From assembly GCA_004794785.1 (NCBI GenBank), contig SJOL01006493.1:665112-729111 (forward strand): a stretch of DNA of 64,000 bases. The letters run 5' to 3'. The notes under the pieces are model-generated. The model was not told where the DNA came from, ran no database searches, and saw only the letters and a list, made by a program, of their open reading frames with translations. This DNA is from Opisthorchis felineus (lineage: Eukaryota > Platyhelminthes > Trematoda > Opisthorchiida > Opisthorchiidae). Both the position numbers and the translations under genes were made by a program. Shown here piece after piece: positions 1 to 11,268 of this stretch; position 1 is the first letter of the stretch, and every line of letters starts with the position of its first letter.

Positions 1-2660
1 CCAGGAGACTGTGTTCGTCAGACCTCTAACCATTGACCAACCTGGTATGAGAGACTCTGTGAGTGTCGCGGGGACACCCCCCAGTATAGCTCAATGGGTC
101 GCTGAGGTGCGCAAACCGTCACACCACGGTATCATTTTTGGGGTGATTGGGCTGGGATGTGCAATTCTATGAGCAGCGGAATTTTTTGGGTGTGCCGAGG
201 AAATTCGCAGAGGTAGAGCAAAGCTGATGTAAGATCGTAGGTATCTTTTGGTCCGAATTGGGAACCCTTCTCGTGTAAGGTACGGATCAGGTGTAGTGGA
301 TATCGGCCAAACAGGGCGTCCGAAGCATGTATTGCCGTAGGTCGAAGCTTGGAAAGAAGAGGGAATGGGATGAGATAAGTAAGGCCTGATGAGTTTTGGG
401 AGGCATCAGGCAGGACAAAGCCCGTTAAGAGAGAAAAAACTGAAGGTTCACCACAACTTGGGTGGTGACAACAATCGATTAAACGAGACAGGATATTGGT
501 AAATTTGTACTTAGTAGCCCAGGGGTCAAAGACTATTTAAGCTTGCCAAATCGGTATAAGTACGCAGAAAGGTGGTGTGGTAATGGAAATCATACATAAG
601 GACTGAGGGTGGTACAGGTTCCGAAATGGTGGGCTGGATTTTCTGGACGTTATTACGTGAGTTGGAGGGAAAGCGAATGCAAGAGAGATGGTTACCAGTT
701 CCTGAAGCACTGCTATCAGCTTCAAACAACGAGTGGTGCATGGCGAGAAAGCCTTGTATGGTGGTAGTTTAGGGTTAGAAATTTCATTGTATATGTATAT
801 TTATTTATTTATTTTTGTATGTCTACTCCTGGGAGCAGTAGGTAGGTGTGTGTATTTTGTTTGGTTGAGGAAGTGGGCTTTGATGCAGTGCAACCCCAAT
901 TATGACGAAGGTAGCTACAGATTTATGCGTCGATGTAATCCGTGTGCATCCCAGAGCGTCTTCAGGCTATCCCATATATGCTTTTTTCAAAGGCTTTTTT
1001 ATCATAGCATCCCTAGGACATCGGTTTGTTTGACAACAGACTGATTTCACTGCTTGCTTTGTGAAGATGCCACTTTTGAGGCGATGTTTTTATGTGGACA
1101 TGCATAAACGTTTTTCAAGTTTTGAGTTTAGGATGAATCGTAGATCTGTCGCGCTCAACATTTGAAGGTCGTGGCGGAAATTATATGCTGGTAATATAGT
1201 AAAAACAAAACCGGCTTTTTGGCAATGTCTACACAAGCCATACTTTGCAATCTATCGGCTTTCGGTGGAGAGTGTTTATAGCTCAAACACATGAATGTTA
1301 TGTTATGCACAGTGATTCCTGATAGTTTCACGAATATGAAAATGGCACATAACATCACGATCCAACACCGCTTTGGCAGATCGCATTGTGCCATGCATAA
1401 CGTACGGTATGTACCGTTTTTTCATTTATCTCCAAGAACAAGCTAAACTTATGCATAGCAGCAAACTGCTCACTTTCCACAATAGCATACGTGACCGGAC
1501 GCACAGCACCCATGGCCTCCGTGATCAGGAGCGTTCAGGACTTGCATACAGTGCCCTAAATTTGTTGCTTAAAATGGACTGACACAAATCGGTTCGTTGC
1601 TTGTGTTCCATCGAATTTTACGGTATTCTGGAAGCGTAGGCACAACGCAATCTCTGTGATTTGGTGGAGCATATCCGCAGCAATTATGTTTAAGTTCATC
1701 GCTGTTCAAGCCGTATTCCCTCGCGTCAGGCAAGCCGTAAACGCGCCTGACATAACATATCTAATTGCCAGTACTCCTGTTCCTGTTGTACCAGTGATCC
1801 TTCCTACTTGAGACGGATGGGAGCATATTATTCGTGCAGTTGCTCTAGGTTTGTTTGGCTCCCCGTTATGACCGACGCAAGTTCTATCTCTTAGGTTGAC
1901 TAGACATCGTGGACCCCGAAACATATGTTGGTCGTTCATGTGAGCTAGGTAATTTGGTGAGCGTGACCAACGACAGTCTCGTTGCGCAATTTAAACTTAC
2001 ATATTGAGGTTTTCCCTTGATTTATGGTGGAACATAATGATTGATATTTACTCAGGAACCCACTTTATACATCTGTTGTATCCAATCTTGTGGCAGCTCC
2101 CCAGTGCCGACCGCGGGACGGCTATCACATAACGGCATTTGTAATACGGGACTGTCCTGCTAGTAAGCATGTCCTGAAAGCCTCCAGGTTTTTTGGGTTT
2201 AGTTCCTAATTGTGAAGTAAATCTCTACATTTGATCGAGGCCTCACAGTCTTCCTTAGTGTTTCAGTATCAGGTAGAATGTTGCAGCGGAAATAGCCAGA
2301 TTGGGACCTTCAGGAAAAATAATGGTTAGTTGGATCAGATGTGAGAGCTGGAATATTTTTCAGGGGTGAATGAAAAGTAATGAATGGTAATACTCATAGC
2401 TGGAAATGGTAACCGCCTTGATTGGAAAGAACTTGAATCGCGCCAAAACAGCTGAAGCAGGGAATACAAAAAATCAGTGTTGATTTCAGTCACACGATCA
2501 CGTACCAACAAAACAAATAGTACAATTGCAGTAAAGGGTCCAGGCGCAATTATCAAGCAGCAGGAAGACCGGATTGAGGCTTCGCAACAACCACCAAATG
2601 GAGCCCGCATATAAGTCCCTTCGAAGCTAAGACAGGCCCGTTCTGGTTCCCCGTAAAATA
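1..2660. other. Gene-free stretch, nothing recognised
   Basis: No reading frame in this stretch resembles a protein I know, and none exceeds about 100 codons. I see no splice-bounded coding exon, tRNA box or clear transposon motif. It probably consists of decayed repeat or spacer DNA, but that is inference. Confidence 0.4.
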
Positions 2661-2960
2661 TCCTGGCTCCTCAGTTGTTGTCCGGAGGCCAGCCACCCCT
2701 GATAACCGAAAATCACGTCAAATGAACGGCCGTCACGTGCGGGCTAAGGACCAAACGAAGGCATGCCTTGATTGGTCAGAATCCTAGCCAAGCTGAGCAT
2801 CTTTAGCTCGACGCTTCTCGCCCCCTCAGGGAGATTCTAGTACGACCTTGTGGAACATTCTGTGATCACCTTATAAATACAGTTGTAATAAACTTCCTTT
2901 GTCTCCATAAAGGGCTGTCTGTAGCTACCGTGCCTTTTGATATACCATAGTGGGCGGAGC
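2661..2960 (+). other. Possible LTR-like or promoter-like block
   Basis: A GC-richer block that begins near TGTTGTCC contains a TATAAATA box (2872-2879), closely followed by an AATAAA signal (2887-2892). This spacing is typical of the U3/R part of a retroviral-type LTR. I could not find a second copy or a target duplication in the window, so an LTR remnant is only a suggestion. It lies directly upstream of a non-LTR element copy. Confidence 0.2.
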
Positions 2961-4377
2961 AGGAACCCAAGGACCGATACAGAGTTGCACGACCGTTCAG
3001 CAAGTCACAACACACTCCCCTAGCCAATGTTCAGTGTATAGCCCGCCGCCCATAAAAATAGTCAAACGTAATCATTTATTAGCCTCAGAGGATCTGATCC
3101 TCGCCGAAACTTTTAATGTCCGTACTCTATTTCAAATAGGGCAACAGGCATCTCTTGTTAGAAGCTTGTTTTCCCTATCTGTCAATGTATGGTGTCTCCG
3201 AAACATGCATGCAAGACCTCACCCGGTCGTGCACCCCAAGCCGCTTCGGATGAGCTCAGCTCTTCCACATTTCACTCGTCGCCAATCTGGTGATCCTGAT
3301 GCAGTGCTGCGTTATATCTACGGTGTGGGAGTTACACTCAGCCACGAGGCTGAAAGCGCCTTGGTGGACTGGATCCCAGTAAACAGTCGTCTTTGCGCTG
3401 TGCGGTTGTCTGGCTCAATGCAGGTCGATGCAATGAACGGTGTTTATTTGTTGTATCGGCATATGCCCCGACAGAGCAGTTCTGAGACTGAGAGTGTTTT
3501 ATCAAAATCTGTCACGCCTGCTTCTGTCAGAAAGAAGGCCGGATAATCCTGACGGGTGATATGATTGCTCCAGTTGTCCGAATAAGTCCAGAATAAGCTC
3601 AGATAGGTGGTAGATTTGGAGTCGGTTCTCGGCGTACGGATAATGAAGAGCGACTGCTTTAGTTGTGTTGTGATGACTGTCTGTTCCTGACCAGTATGAC
3701 CTTCCAACACAATCGCTCTTATCGAGTTACTTGGAGGCCACCAACCGCACGACAGTCATGAACTCAGTTGGACCAGGTGGCTATCAGTTACTGATGGGGA
3801 GCCCCAATTAAAGATGGTATTTCTTCTGGAGTGTGCAACTTGGCTCTGATCATGCCATTGCGCGGGCTCGGTTCTCACCTCGCTTTCCCTCAGCATTACG
3901 CGTGCAACAGCCGAACATTTCGACAAGTTTCAGAAGCTGAAGAGTATCGAGCTGACCTGCCTAGAAAGCTACTGGTGATGCGGATGAAGATTACTTGGGG
4001 GTTGAATGTAAGCGAATTAAAGAAGGTATGCTTTCAGTTTTCGGAACCGTTTGTTCGAGCCATCCGACTCGATTAAATCACCAGCAGATCTTATTGCTGC
4101 CAAAAAGGCCGTACCAGCATCGGGCATCTGTAATGGCGCACTCAGAACCTTGAACACCGGCTAATCAGGAGCCTGAAGAATGACAGAGAACGCTGGTGGA
4201 TTACGAAGTCCGAGGAGATGGAGGGGCTTTTGCTTCAGGCAACAGCCGCGCCCTCTTTCAGCCGATTCGATCAACCAGTCAAAGGAAAACAGGTGTCAGT
4301 GAAACAATACACGAAAATACGGAACGGTAATTCACTCCCTCAATCGTTGCCTTGAGCGATGGGCTGAACCCTTCAAA

Positions 4378-4557
4378 GATGGGTCAGTGGTTAGAGCGCG
4401 AATTTACTGACCAGAAGGTCGGTGGTTCGAACCCGACCGCTACCTCTCGGCTTCCCCTGTCTAGGCTTGGGCAACCTGCTGTATCCCAGCCCCCGTGCTT
4501 CCTCCGGGTGGCATGGGAGTTAGGCACCGAAAGGGTGCCACAGCTGAATGAAAAAAA
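4378..4557 (+). mobile_element. tRNA-derived SINE inserted in copy A
   Basis: A tRNA-like head carries an A-box-like GGTCAGTGGTTAGAG and a B box GGTTCGAACCC (4424-4434). It is followed by the family body (CCTGTCTAGGCTTGGGCAAC, then GGCACCGAAAGGGTGCCACA) and a short A-rich tail. At least six other copies in the window share this order. The homologous position in the copy at 20.3-21.9 kb lacks the SINE, so this is an insertion into the retrotransposon. Confidence 0.85.
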
Positions 4558-5335
4558 GCCAAAATCCAGCGTGAAATGTCAATCCTCCAACGCAACAAGG
4601 CGCCTAACGTGGATGGCCCACTCCCCGTACTCTTCAAGGAAGGTGGTGAGGTCCTGGTGAACAGTCTGACGGCCATACTTTAGAAGATTTGGAACGCAAA
4701 CAGAATACCAGCCGAATGGAGCTCCTCAACCGTCATCCCAGTTTTCAAAGAGGGCGCACGAACATCATGTGAAAACCATGGTGGTATCAGCCTGGTATCG
4801 GTCACATCTAAGGCGCTCTCTGGCATTATTTTGTGCAGGTTGGTGGATTATCAGGAGAGACAGACTCGTGAGAGTGAAGCTGGGTTTCGCCCCGGTCAAA
4901 GATGCATCGACCATATCTTTACATTAAGACAAATTCTTGAACAGCGACACTGCTTCAAACGTCCCACGTTAGTCGTTTTTCTTGATTTGAAAGCTGCTTT
5001 TGATTCTGTCGATCGTGAGAAACTTTGGCGGTGTCTGGCGATCAAAGGTGCGCCTTTCAAATTCATATCCCTTATGAGTGTACTGTATGCGGACTTCTGC
5101 GGTCGCGTACGAGTATACGGGAAGATTTCGCCTGAGTTCACCACATCCAGCGGTGTTAGACAAGGCTGCCCTCTTCCACCTTTATTATAAAACTGTTATT
5201 GATGTGCGGTTTGAAATTTCTCTGCCTGCCTGTGAAAGCTCGGAGCTAGAAATACTTCCGGAACGTCCCCTCACAATATGCGGACGATGTTGCTCTCCTT
5301 GGTTCAGAGAGCAGTATCGCCCGTCAGAGAGCTGG

Positions 5336-5510
5336 GGGTAGCTCTGTGGTTAAGGTGCCACCTTACGGACCGGGAGGTCCGTGGCTCGAACCCAACCTAG
5401 GCATTTCGGGTTGGGCTTGATCATCCTGGCAGTTTCTAATCCTTCGTGCCTTCTTCCGTTGGCATGGCACCTAGGCACCGAAAGGATGCTACAGATGAAC
5501 GGTTATATAA
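5336..5510 (+). mobile_element. tRNA-derived SINE inserted in RT region of copy A
   Basis: The head GTAGCTCTGTGGTTAAGG and a B-box variant GGCTCGAACCC are followed by the family body ending in GGCACCGAAAGGATGCTACA. It splits the reverse transcriptase coding sequence just after its YADD-like block (CGGACGATGTTGCTC near 5280). The reading frame resumes at about 5525. Confidence 0.8.
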
Positions 5511-5828
5511 CTTCGTTCAGATCCTTCAAAAATGCAAACGATTTCAAATAACCCAAGTAGCTCTGCCTCACGGTTTGTCATGCGATTCACACCTGCAAAG
5601 TGTAAAGTGCTGCTACAAGACTGGGTTGGATCAAACCTAAACCTCATGCTTGCAGACGAACCAATCGACGTGGTAGCTAAACTTGTTTACCTGGGCAGTT
5701 CCGGCGAACTGGCGAACTGGAGATGAGATTTCTTCTCGGATCGGGAAAGCCAGGACAGTTTTTGCCAACCTTTGACACCTATGGCGCCGACGTGACGTCC
5801 AGTTGTCTTACGGGCAGATTTTACACTG

Positions 5829-5924
5829 TTCGCTGAGCTGGGCAACTTAATTGCAATCAAATTGCCCAGCTCAGCGAACAAGCCAATGATCATCTACGCT
5901 ACCTGAACTACCAACATTTCCCTC
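5829..5924. repeat. Short hairpin insertion (fold-back family, small copy)
   Basis: Arms of 19 bp at 5827-5845 and 5862-5880 are exact reverse complements, separated by 16 bp. The right flank (CATCTACGCTACCTGAAC) is shared, inverted, with the repeat at 40.42 kb. The block interrupts the RTE C-terminal coding sequence, which is continuous if it is removed. ACACTG occurs on both sides (5823-5828 and 5925-5930) and may be a target duplication. Confidence 0.75.
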
Positions 5925-6639
5925 ACACTGCGGTAGTGCGATCCATACTGCTTTATGGATCAGAGGTGTGGCGTCTACGCAAAGAGGACATAGGACACAT
6001 CAGTGTTCGGTCATCGGTGTCTCCGAAGCATTGGTCGGGTGTGTTGAGTACATCGGATTATTAATGTCGGGATACGCCAGATGGCCTGAGGAAGAAGGAA
6101 CTCTTCGGCGATCAATGCATTACTCACGCTTCATAGGTTACGTTTGTTAGAATATGCACTCCGCATGCAAGAATGCCGTCTGCCTCGCAGAGCTCTTTTC
6201 GCCCAGCCCTTTGCTGAGTGGAAGCGACCGAGAGTTGGACAGTGTGTGACCTGGCAACGAAGTATGGAAACACTAACCAGTGAACTGAGTTGGGTCGACA
6301 ACTGTCGCTGGATGGGACCCCGCGACCCAACTCACCAATGGTTAGTGGCACCGGCAGAAATGGCCCAATCGCACAGTCAGTAGCGCTCCTGCATCAAAGC
6401 TACCGCCCTAAATGTGTAGCTACCCAGTTCTCGAATTAACAGAACATGCCATCGCCTCCAAGTCTTGCCTGTATGTCCCACACTCTCCCACTTTCCGGTG
6501 ATGGAGGCTGTAGTGGCTGGTACCAATATGCCCATGGTTCACGGTTTATAGCTGATAAATTGATTGAATTGACTCCTTCAGGTGTTAAAGCAACTTTATA
6601 TGTACAGATGACCCACAGTCTTGAGGTTCTTTGACTCCC

Positions 6640-7870
6640 AGGGTGCGTTCGATTATGACGATCGGTCAGTCCTCCCAACTGACCTACTCAACAGGGTATG
6701 AAGCAGACTTCTGCGAACACAGTCCAGTCCTTATATCCACATATTCATATTGGCATCCCGACAAAAACTTGTGTCCGGCAAAGATATCCGCTCTCTCAAC
6801 TCTTGTTCAAGTTCATCGTTGATGAAATCATGGAGCGAATGCTGGAAGGCGTTCAAAACTCCGGTGTTCAAGTAGTTGCTGGTGAGAACCCTATCGATCT
6901 GAAGTACACAGACAATATCGTCCTTATCTTTGGAGACGAAGGCGAAGCCTGACCACGATTACACCGTCTTTCTGCATGCGCCTTGCACCTTCAAAGTGCA
7001 CATCCATACTCCATAACATGTAGTCTCTGAGCCTGTCCTATGCAATTTAGGGAGAAACACCGGGGATTGTGGAGAGTTTTACATGCCTCGATATTTACAT
7101 TGTCCATGACTGGATTGTGTCTGATGAAGTCAGTGCACAACTCTCAAAGGTTCGGATGACGTTTGCAAATTTCTTCACTTGTGACCTCGGAAAACGTTCC
7201 CCGGATCTGATGGGTGGCGTGCACCAGGCTACAGTAAGGGCTGTGGTATGTGGTTGCGAGAAATGGCCGCTAACGATAGATGGTGTGAGGCGTCTTCAGG
7301 TTTTCGACGACTGATGTCTCGGGAGCGTTGCTGGTGTCAGATGGCGTCAACGAATTCGTAGCAAGATAGTTGGAAGACAAGTATCCGGTTGTGTAGCAGG
7401 TACTACATTCGCGGAAAACATCCAGCACTATCCGTTGCGGTGACCCGGCGATGTGCTACGCATGCCGAAACATCGTTTACCGAGGCACGAAATGCGAGAT
7501 GGACAACATATGAGTAGACAAATAGGCGTGTAAGAGCTTAGGAAGTGTTTAGGTGTTGTTAGTGCAGTCTACCTTCCAGGATGGGATCCCAGTGGCCCCC
7601 ACCGTGACCTTGGTTGGACACAATACAGGAAATTACAGATAATCGAGGTCAGTAGGGCTCCTGTTGTCAGTTTCCTGCCGGATTCTCTGATTAAGAGCTC
7701 GAAGGTGTAGGCACTTCGGGGTGCGTGCTGCAGGCTGTCATCAGGTCCCTGTCTTTTCTTCCTTTGTTACTTTAGAACTTAAACATAATTAAACGAACTC
7801 TGCGGTTGTACGGCAGTGAAACATCAGTGTCAACACTGATGTTGCTGTCTCTGACGATGATGGTGATAGT
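6640..7870 (+). mobile_element. RTE/CR1-like non-LTR fragment, second subfamily
   Basis: Decayed reverse transcriptase begins near 6640 (GAFDYDDRSVL). It continues with LLFKFIVDEIMERMLEGV (about 6800-6850) and a degenerate YADD as KYTDNIVLIF (about 6900). The thumb and C-terminal region follow, with ATVRAVVCGCEKWPL near 7230 and a remnant of the [11 protein letters not shown] box at about 7430-7470. A 3' untranslated block (7540-7870) ends near GTACGGCAGTGAAACATCAG and is shared with the copies at 19.2-19.4 kb and 32.3-32.5 kb. It is non-functional. Confidence 0.7.
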
Positions 7871-8109
7871 CCTGAAACCCGCGCATTCTGGTTGCCTAAC
7901 ATTTGACTGTGTTAGGCGGAATTCCACACCGATACCGCTCGCAGTTAGGCGTTGCTACGGCCGAGAAGCCTATTCCGCACACTATTGCCAAAAGTTCGGG
8001 CCGCTTGCAGGTCCGGCATCAAGGCGAGCTCTGAGTGGCCCAGAGTCTGGACCCAACAACCAATCATTCCCCTCTTTCTGGTTGCAATTGTGACTCCTAG
8101 TTCAAGCGG

Positions 8110-8342
8110 TATGAAGACGTTCAAAACTGATTATTCCAAGGTTGATGGCGGGTGGAAAGTTAGATTATTGACACGAAAACTCGGCACACCGGAACATCAA
8201 TGGTACACAAACTTTATTCTCCCGACGCTGTCCCGCAAAGTCAGCTTTGATGAAACGGTCAGAACACTGTTCCAGATACTCGGCCATCCGTTACCAATGC
8301 CTCAAGCTGGTCAAGAAGGATAATGACAATTGCATCATGTTT
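8110..8342 (+). pseudogene. Ty3/gypsy gag fragment, left part
   Basis: The reading GGWKVRLLTRKLGTPEHQWY followed by SFDETVRTLFQILG matches the gag matrix/capsid segment of the two-LTR element at 55.6-60.5 kb ([34 protein letters not shown]). The match stops near 8342, where an antisense element begins. The continuation of the same gag resumes near 10925. Confidence 0.75.
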
Positions 8343-8347
8343 GCCGG

Positions 8348-8513
8348 TGTTGTCTGTTTTGCACTCGAATGATTGAGTCAGAAATAGAGAACGAGGAGTG
8401 CCGAATGATCTTTGATCTTCTAACAATTTCAGTACATCAGCTAAAGTATTAGGAAACACAGTTAGTTTAATGATTAGCAAGTAAACAGTTTGACACAACG
8501 TTAGTATATAACA
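8348..8513 (-). repeat. Candidate 3' LTR of antisense Ty3/gypsy
   Basis: Read on the minus strand, it begins TGTTATATAC directly after a purine tract (GAGGAAGAA), as expected at a polypurine tract/LTR border. It ends ACAGACAACA, giving TG...CA termini. There is no second LTR for comparison in the window. Confidence 0.5.
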
Positions 8514-8553
8514 TTCTTCCTCGCCGGAGGGGTTATTGTCAGGAGAATATAGA

Positions 8554-10884
8554 TCAGGCTTCGCGGTTTCGAAGATTATATGGTCGAACACGTTGTTGGT
8601 CTGTGATGTACTGTAGAACATCCTCTGGAATTTCACTGAGTTGTTCTGGTGGTGCCGTTTCGCCTCCAGGAGGATCAATCGAGTGTGATTGAGTCTCGTC
8701 TTGAGGAGCCGCTACATATTCGATTGATTCAGTTACATAGACATCGGAGATATTTTGTGCTTTGGATGCCAGATGTCTAAGAGAAATGGTTTCTTCCTTT
8801 CCGTTCGGGAAACGAACGCAGGCATACTGCGGGTTGCAATTAACAAGTCCCACCTCTTACACTAACGGATCGTATTTGGAAGAACGTGTCATCTTTTTTA
8901 ACAGAAATGGGCCTGGAGTCGATAACCAAGTCGGAAGAGAGGTGCCATACGTCGACCTCCGGTGGAAGTTAAGAAATCTTTCGTGTTGTGTTGTATTAGT
9001 AGCGGTGTACAATAAGGAGCGAACAGAGTGCAAAGCATCTAGAAGCACGCATTCCCACTCAGTAACGTTCCGTTGGTGGGTCTTCAACGCCAGAATGATA
9101 GACTTCCAAAGAGTACCGTTAAGCCGTTCAACTTGTCCGTTACCGCTTGGATTGTATGGAGTAGTTCGACTGGTTACCACACCCCTGTCGTGAAGAAACG
9201 TTTGTACTTCACCTGACACGAAAGCTCCTCCACGATCAGAATAGACGTATGAGGGCATTCCGAACAAAGAGAACAACTGATTAAAACACTTGATCACAGT
9301 GGATGAGGACACATCCGTACATGCGAAGGCGAATGGGAAACGGGAGTACTCGTCGATCATTGTTAAAAGGTATTCGTTGTGGGAGGTCGATGAAAGTGGG
9401 CCTTTAAAATCGATGCTGACGCGTTCAAACGGTTGTGTAGCTCTAATAAGATTGCCAAAAGGGTGATTGAAGAAATGAGGCTTCAATTCTGAACAAATAC
9501 TACATTGATTTGTAATCGCCTTAACAGCACTGATTGAAAACAGCATATTTTTCGAGCGAACGAAATGAAGCATCCGCGTGATGCCGGGTTGACATAACGT
9601 GTTATGAAGGTGTTTGAGATCCGCGTGTGACATCGCAGATGTGTGATCAGTCCGCGAGAGTGCGTCAGCGACTTCATTTTGATTACCTTGGCGGTACTGG
9701 ACATCGTAATGAAAACAGGATGGTTCAAGTCTCCATCTCTGGATTTTGTCGTTTTTCACTTTGCCTTTGTGCTGTTTGTCGTACATAAAGGCGACTGATC
9801 ATTGATCCGTGACAATTTTGAAGTGATTGCCAATCAGGTAGTGTCTCCATTTTCTCAGGGCTTCAACAATCGCGTACGCTTCTTTCTCGATTGCTGAATG
9901 ATGACGCCCACTGTGTGACAGAGTGCGTGAAAAGAAAGCTACCGGGCGCCCGTCTTGATTGAGAGTGGCCGCAATGGCTATGTCGGAAGCATCAGTTTCC
10001 ACAACGAGTGGGCGAGTGTAGTCTATGGTGAACACGGCGACCTTTTCCAAATCGTGTTTTAGATTATTCAATGCAGCTTGTACGCTATCTGGAATGGGTA
10101 AAATCTGATTGTGGACGATTTGGTGGATTTTATCCGAAACACAAGGGATCCAGTGTGCGTAGAATGCCAGCATTCCGACCACTCTTCGTTGTGAACGGAT
10201 GTCACATGGATGAGGCAACTCCCGTAGGGCTCGAAAACGTTCAGGGTCTGGTTTTATCATACCGTGGGATATTTCGTATCCTAGTAATAGTATTTTCGCA
10301 GTAGCTATGCTCTTTTTCTGGTTAAATGTAATACCGTGACGTTTTGAGGCCTCTGGGAATTTCTTCAAATTTCGATCATGTTCCTGGGCATCGCGACCAC
10401 ACACGGTAACATTGTCAAGATCAAGGTGCGTGAAGCGATTTATGGCTTGACTGTAATCGATGACCATGCGCTTTCTATTTCTTTCATTTGTAGTAACGAG
10501 AACCTGGGCCCGATAAATGGAGTTAGACGGTTCACTAATTTTGTCTGCTAGTAGCCCCCGAATCTCCGTCTCGATTAATACCGTATCCGCGCGAGAGAAA
10601 CGACGAGATTTTGTAGCAATCGTAGTACACCCAAGGGCGAGATTGTCAAACAAAGGAGCATGGACTTTCGCTGTTTTCAGTGTGCATATGGCGAATGGGG
10701 GCCGTTTACCCGTGAATGGTATGACCACACTTTGGTGTTGGCTGAGAAAATCCAGGCCAAGAATGACGTCTGAACACAAATTGGACAAGAGCGAGAGTTT
10801 GACACCTTCGTATCGCGTGCTTTTGTACAGCATGGTAGCATAAAGATGACCGCTAGTAACACAAGATAAATTCATTGAAGCCAT
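8554..10884 (-). pseudogene. Ty3/gypsy pol, one frame with two stops and an RT core deletion
   Basis: From 10884 down to 8554 one frame stays open except for two stops. A TGA at 9801-9799 stands where relatives carry Arg in TDQ-R-SVAFMYD, and a TAA stands at 8859-8857. The order is the end of the protease (CSDVILGLDFLSQHQ), RT N-terminal part, RT thumb (SKRHGITFNQKKS), RNase H (VVETDASDIAIAATL), and integrase with QCSICSEL, VSIDFKGPL, YVYSDRGGAF and NGQVERLNGTLW. It finishes with RVRPYNLRNREA. The central RT, including the FSTIDL-type and YLDD catalytic blocks, is missing: NRFTHLD runs straight into LDNVTVCG (about 10411-10425), in frame. The protein cannot reverse-transcribe. Confidence 0.85.
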
Positions 10885-10924
10885 CGAGATAGCGCTTATT
10901 GTCCAACCATGCTTCAGTGCGATG

Positions 10925-11260
10925 TCAGAAGAAATGTAACTTGCGCAGCTCGGGAATATGAGCGCTTCAAGCTCAGTTCAATGACGGAGAATCAGTTTAA
11001 GTGCCTCATTTTTGTATCCGGTCTCCAGTCGTCCCAAGATGCAGACATCAGAACCCGGCTGCTTCACAGAATTGAACATGATGCTGAAATAACGTTGCAC
11101 ACCCCCACCACCGAATCTCAACGCCTGAAGTACGACACAGCTATGGTCGGCCACTCACCTGTTACTTCAAGCAGCTGTGTACACGCAATCAACTTCAGTA
11201 TCCCAAAGAAACCTGAAAACATGCCTTACTCCCTGTGCCCGCAGACCTAGTCTGCCCCCC
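10925..11260 (+). pseudogene. Ty3/gypsy gag fragment, right part
   Basis: The reading REYERFKLSSMTENQFKCL, GLQSSQDADIRTRLLHRIEH and LKYDTAMV matches the same gag family as the 55.6-60.5 kb element ([39 protein letters not shown]). It continues the piece that ends near 8342, with the antisense element lodged between them. It lacks the zinc knuckles. Confidence 0.75.
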
Positions 11261-11268
11261 GCTTCCTT

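Larger units (their letters stand above)
3000..6395 (+). mobile_element. RTE/CR1-like non-LTR retrotransposon, degenerate copy A
   Basis: A decayed APE-type non-LTR retrotransposon read left to right. An endonuclease-like part starts near 3090 (NVRTLFQIGQQASLVRS) and includes the block around [18 protein letters not shown] (about 3360-3420). A linker runs to about 4330. The reverse transcriptase follows, with FLDLKAAFDSVDR at about 4978-5015 and GVRQGCP near 5150. The thumb and C-terminal region continue to about 6390 (MRFTPAKCKVLLQDW near 5580). Frameshifts and stops are frequent, so no active protein is made. Two SINEs and a small hairpin interrupt it. The 20.3-21.9 kb copy on the opposite strand aligns with its first 1.7 kb. 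Assignment to RTE rather than CR1 is uncertain. Confidence 0.8.
8348..10890 (-). mobile_element. Ty3/gypsy element, 5'-truncated, antisense and nested
   Basis: A Ty3/gypsy retrotransposon read right to left. It starts inside the protease, continues through reverse transcriptase, RNase H and integrase, and ends in a candidate 3' LTR (8348-8513). There is no matching 5' LTR, primer-binding site or gag at its right end, so the 5' part is missing. It sits between two pieces of another gag gene (8110-8342 and 10925 onward) that runs the other way, which implies nested insertion. Its pol differs clearly from that of the 55.6-60.5 kb element, so it belongs to another lineage. Confidence 0.8.

Noticed and set aside
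4424..4434. tRNA B-box sequences suggesting tRNA genes
   Set aside because: Each lies in a SINE with a common non-tRNA body and no foldable acceptor stem or anticodon arm; seven copies share the body.
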